DNA of 6,884 nt from the NCBI GenBank assembly GCA_021814735.1, contig JAKAHX010000070.1, forward strand, positions 414 through 7,297, in the 5' to 3' direction. The position numbers and the translations under genes were made by a program. The notes beneath the pieces are model-generated. The model had not been told where the DNA came from. It was given only the letters and a program-made list of their open reading frames with translations, and searched no databases. Source of the DNA: Chloroflexota bacterium (GTDB lineage: Bacteria; Chloroflexota; Limnocylindria; Limnocylindrales; CSP1-4). Positions 5,803 through 6,884 of this stretch are shown here, in pieces. Each line of letters opens with the position of its first letter. The stretch's first letter is position 1.

Positions 5803-5861
5803 GGCCCGGAGATGTTGCGGGGACATCACAGCCGCGGCGGCAGGAGGCGACGGAGACTGGG

Positions 5862-5900
5862 GCGAGCGTGCTCTCACTCGCTCGGCGACGCCGTCGCCGG
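5862..5900 (-). terminator. Tandem hairpins after the GNAT gene
   Basis: CGGCGAC (5883-5889) and GTCGCCG (5893-5899) form a perfect 7-bp stem with a 3-nt loop, 13 nt past the GNAT stop. A second weaker stem, GCGAG (5862-5866) with CTCGC (5877-5881), follows in the direction of transcription. No T-tract is present. The rest of 5788-5912 shows no coding sequence. Confidence 0.5.
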
Positions 5901-5912
5901 ACTCCCTGCGGC

Positions 5913-6428
5913 TCAGAGGTCGAGCGTGAGGTGGATGTCCTCGGGCTCCAGCTCGAACAGCTCGGGGAGCGGCTCGTCGGTCGGCTGGAAGCCGCGGCTC
6001 AGGTAGCAGCCCACGGCCGACTCCGACGGGGTGGCCGACACGTACAGCCGGCGTGCCCCGCCCTCACGCGCCAGGTGCTCGATGCCCGCCACGAGCGCGG
6101 AGGCGACGCCCCGCCGGCGATGGGCGCGATCGACGAACAGCGCCTCCAGCTGGTCGATACCCGGCCGTACTCCGCGACGCAGCGTCGCGATGCCGATCAG
6201 CCGCCCCGCCTCCCACGCGCCGAGCGCCGCACCATGCTCCGGGAGGAAGGCCCGCCAGCGCGCCTCGAATGCGCCCCAGCCTTCAGCCGAACGAGGCGGG
6301 CGGCTCCAGGTCTCGGGTCGCGCCGTGACCTGTCGGCCCGTCTGCACCAGCACCGTCGTGCCGTCCTCGGTGACGTCGATCTCCTGCGCGCGCCGCAGCT
6401 CCGCAAGCGCGAGGGGCCGGATCTCCAT
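5913..6428 (-). CDS. GNAT-family N-acetyltransferase
   Basis: With the ATG at 6428 the product is 171 residues, starting MEIRPL as GNATs of this type usually do. Alternative in-frame starts are the ATG at 6437 and the GTG at 6449 (178 residues); neither has a good ribosome site, so the start is not settled. Acetyl-CoA-binding motif A is clear: LEALFVDRAHRRRGVASALV (94-113), containing R104-x-x-G107-x-A109. The preceding strand LIGIATLRR (78-86) and the later motif B, SESAVGCYLSRGFQP (135-149), complete the fold. SATPSESAVG followed by a C-terminal ELEPEDIHL (159-167) marks a family common in high-GC bacteria. The N-terminal segment TEDGTTVLVQTGRQVTARPETW (20-41) does not identify the substrate. 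It probably acetylates a small molecule or a protein amine in the cytoplasm. Confidence 0.9.
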   Translation of the reverse strand: MEIRPLALAELRRAQEIDVTEDGTTVLVQTGRQVTARPETWSRPPRSAEGWGAFEARWRAFLPEHGAALGAWEAGRLIGIATLRRGVRPGIDQLEALFVDRAHRRRGVASALVAGIEHLAREGGARRLYVSATPSESAVGCYLSRGFQPTDEPLPELFELEPEDIHLTLDL

Positions 6429-6459
6429 GCCGGGCATTCTCGCAGGCACGGTCGGACCG

Positions 6460-6469
6460 GTGGGCCCAC
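6460..6469. repeat. Perfect 10-bp palindrome upstream of the GNAT gene
   Basis: GTGGGCCCAC is self-complementary with no centre and lies 31 nt before the ATG at 6428. It could be an operator half-site pair for the GNAT gene, or chance in GC-rich DNA. Confidence 0.2.
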
Positions 6470-6481
6470 GCGCGCACAGGC

Positions 6482-6503
6482 CGGCGGCGGCCCAGGGCTG
6501 CCG
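6482..6503 (-). terminator. Candidate terminator of the 81-residue gene
   Basis: CGGCGGC (6482-6488) pairs with GCTGCCG (6497-6503) over 7 bp (one G-T wobble), with an 8-nt loop. It lies 22 nt after the TGA at 6526-6528 (minus) and has no T-tract. Confidence 0.4.
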
Positions 6504-6525
6504 AAGGTGGCGCTCCTCCCCACGC

Positions 6526-6771
6526 TCACCCGAACCAGAGCTCGCCGTCCAGGTCGCCGACGGGTGGATCGAGGATCGCCAGGATCGTCTCCGGCGGCAG
6601 CTTTGTGCGCCGCGCGACGTGCGCGGCGAGTGCCTCCGGGTCGCCGGCGCAGCGGGCCAGGGCCCGTCGGTCCAGGCGCGGCCACACGACGAGCGCGCGT
6701 CGGACGAGCAGGGACTGCGCGATGCGGCGGCGCGGGCTCGAGGGGTGATGATCGACTGAGGCTGACGTCAT
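6526..6771 (-). CDS. Small conserved-looking protein of unknown function (81 residues)
   Basis: The start at 6771 is chosen over an in-frame upstream start at 6870 because GGGAGGAG stands seven nt before it. The product begins MTSASVDHHPSSPRRR, a polar disordered-looking lead. It is followed by a basic hydrophobic helix (IAQSLLVRRALVVWPRLDRR, 17-36) and then a compact helical part, ARCAGDPEALAAHVARRT (39-56) and LPPETILAIL (58-67), which resembles a small helix-turn-helix or helical-bundle layout. The tail is acidic (DPPVGDLDGELWFG). It has no signal peptide; the hydrophobic stretch is interrupted by Arg and is unlikely to span a membrane. I do not recognise a family with a known function. 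It appears monocistronic with its own promoter candidate and end hairpin. Confidence 0.7.
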   Translation of the reverse strand: MTSASVDHHPSSPRRRIAQSLLVRRALVVWPRLDRRALARCAGDPEALAAHVARRTKLPPETILAILDPPVGDLDGELWFG

Positions 6772-6778
6772 GGCAGTG

Positions 6779-6786
6779 CTCCTCCC
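6779..6786 (-). promoter_or_regulatory. Ribosome binding site of the 81-residue gene
   Basis: Reading minus, GGGAGGAG is followed by seven nt and the ATG at 6771. It is a strong match and decides the start. Confidence 0.8.
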
Positions 6787-6834
6787 GGAGCGGAGAAGGT
6801 GCCCACGTCGCAGGACGCGAGGCCAATCGCGGCG

Positions 6835-6864
6835 AGCGTAGGCGCGCCATGGCTGCCAGTACAA
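6835..6864 (-). promoter_or_regulatory. Candidate sigma-70-type promoter of the 81-residue gene
   Basis: Reading minus, TTGTAC (6859-6864) and TACGCT (6835-6840) are separated by 18 nt. Both fit the -35 and -10 consensus loosely. This would give a 5' leader of roughly 55-60 nt before the ATG at 6771 and rules against the in-frame start at 6870. Confidence 0.4.
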
Positions 6865-6884
6865 CCGCACTAGCGATCCAACTT

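Noticed and set aside
6031..6759. A 242-codon plus-strand frame opposite the GNAT and small-protein genes
   Set aside because: It is antisense to two well-supported genes, and its translation has no recognisable motif.
6772..6870. Upstream in-frame extension of the 81-residue protein to 6870
   Set aside because: It has no ribosome site, overlaps the promoter candidate, and the start at 6771 has a strong ribosome site.

Overview
This is a GC-rich bacterial window with strong G/C preference at third codon positions. The gene content (secreted proteins with Ser/Pro linkers, a GNAT, an ABM-type protein, GC-rich stem-loops at gene ends) fits a soil or freshwater Chloroflexota or Actinobacteriota genome. 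No marker gene fixes the phylum, so that placement is tentative.

Layout. (1) Nearly half the window (minus strand, 3190 down past the left edge) is one unbroken reading frame of at least 1063 codons. Its N-terminal ~450 residues are a fold-type I PLP aminotransferase with the full set of aspartate-aminotransferase landmarks. After a ~60-residue linker, residues ~509-1063 are an archaeal-type phosphoenolpyruvate carboxylase (PEPC). The protein therefore joins the enzyme that makes oxaloacetate from PEP and bicarbonate to an enzyme that could transaminate oxaloacetate to aspartate. This is the most interesting object here. (2) A 177-bp divergent intergenic region leads to a plus-strand secreted chymotrypsin-fold (S1) serine protease, 3368-4132. 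(3) Convergent with it, 31 bp away, is a minus-strand secreted C39/papain-like cysteine peptidase candidate with a Pro/Ser linker, 5255-4164. The two genes share one strong hairpin at their ends. (4) Further minus-strand genes follow: an antibiotic-biosynthesis-monooxygenase-like protein (5787-5404), a GNAT acetyltransferase (6428-5913), and an unrecognised 81-residue protein (6771-6526) with a strong Shine-Dalgarno and a plausible promoter.

The fusion enzyme looks like central carbon/nitrogen metabolism (anaplerosis plus aspartate supply). The two secreted peptidases may form a functional pair for extracellular protein turnover. The remaining genes look like independent housekeeping or accessory units, each with its own end-of-gene stem-loop. 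I saw no mobile elements, CRISPR arrays, tRNA or rRNA genes.
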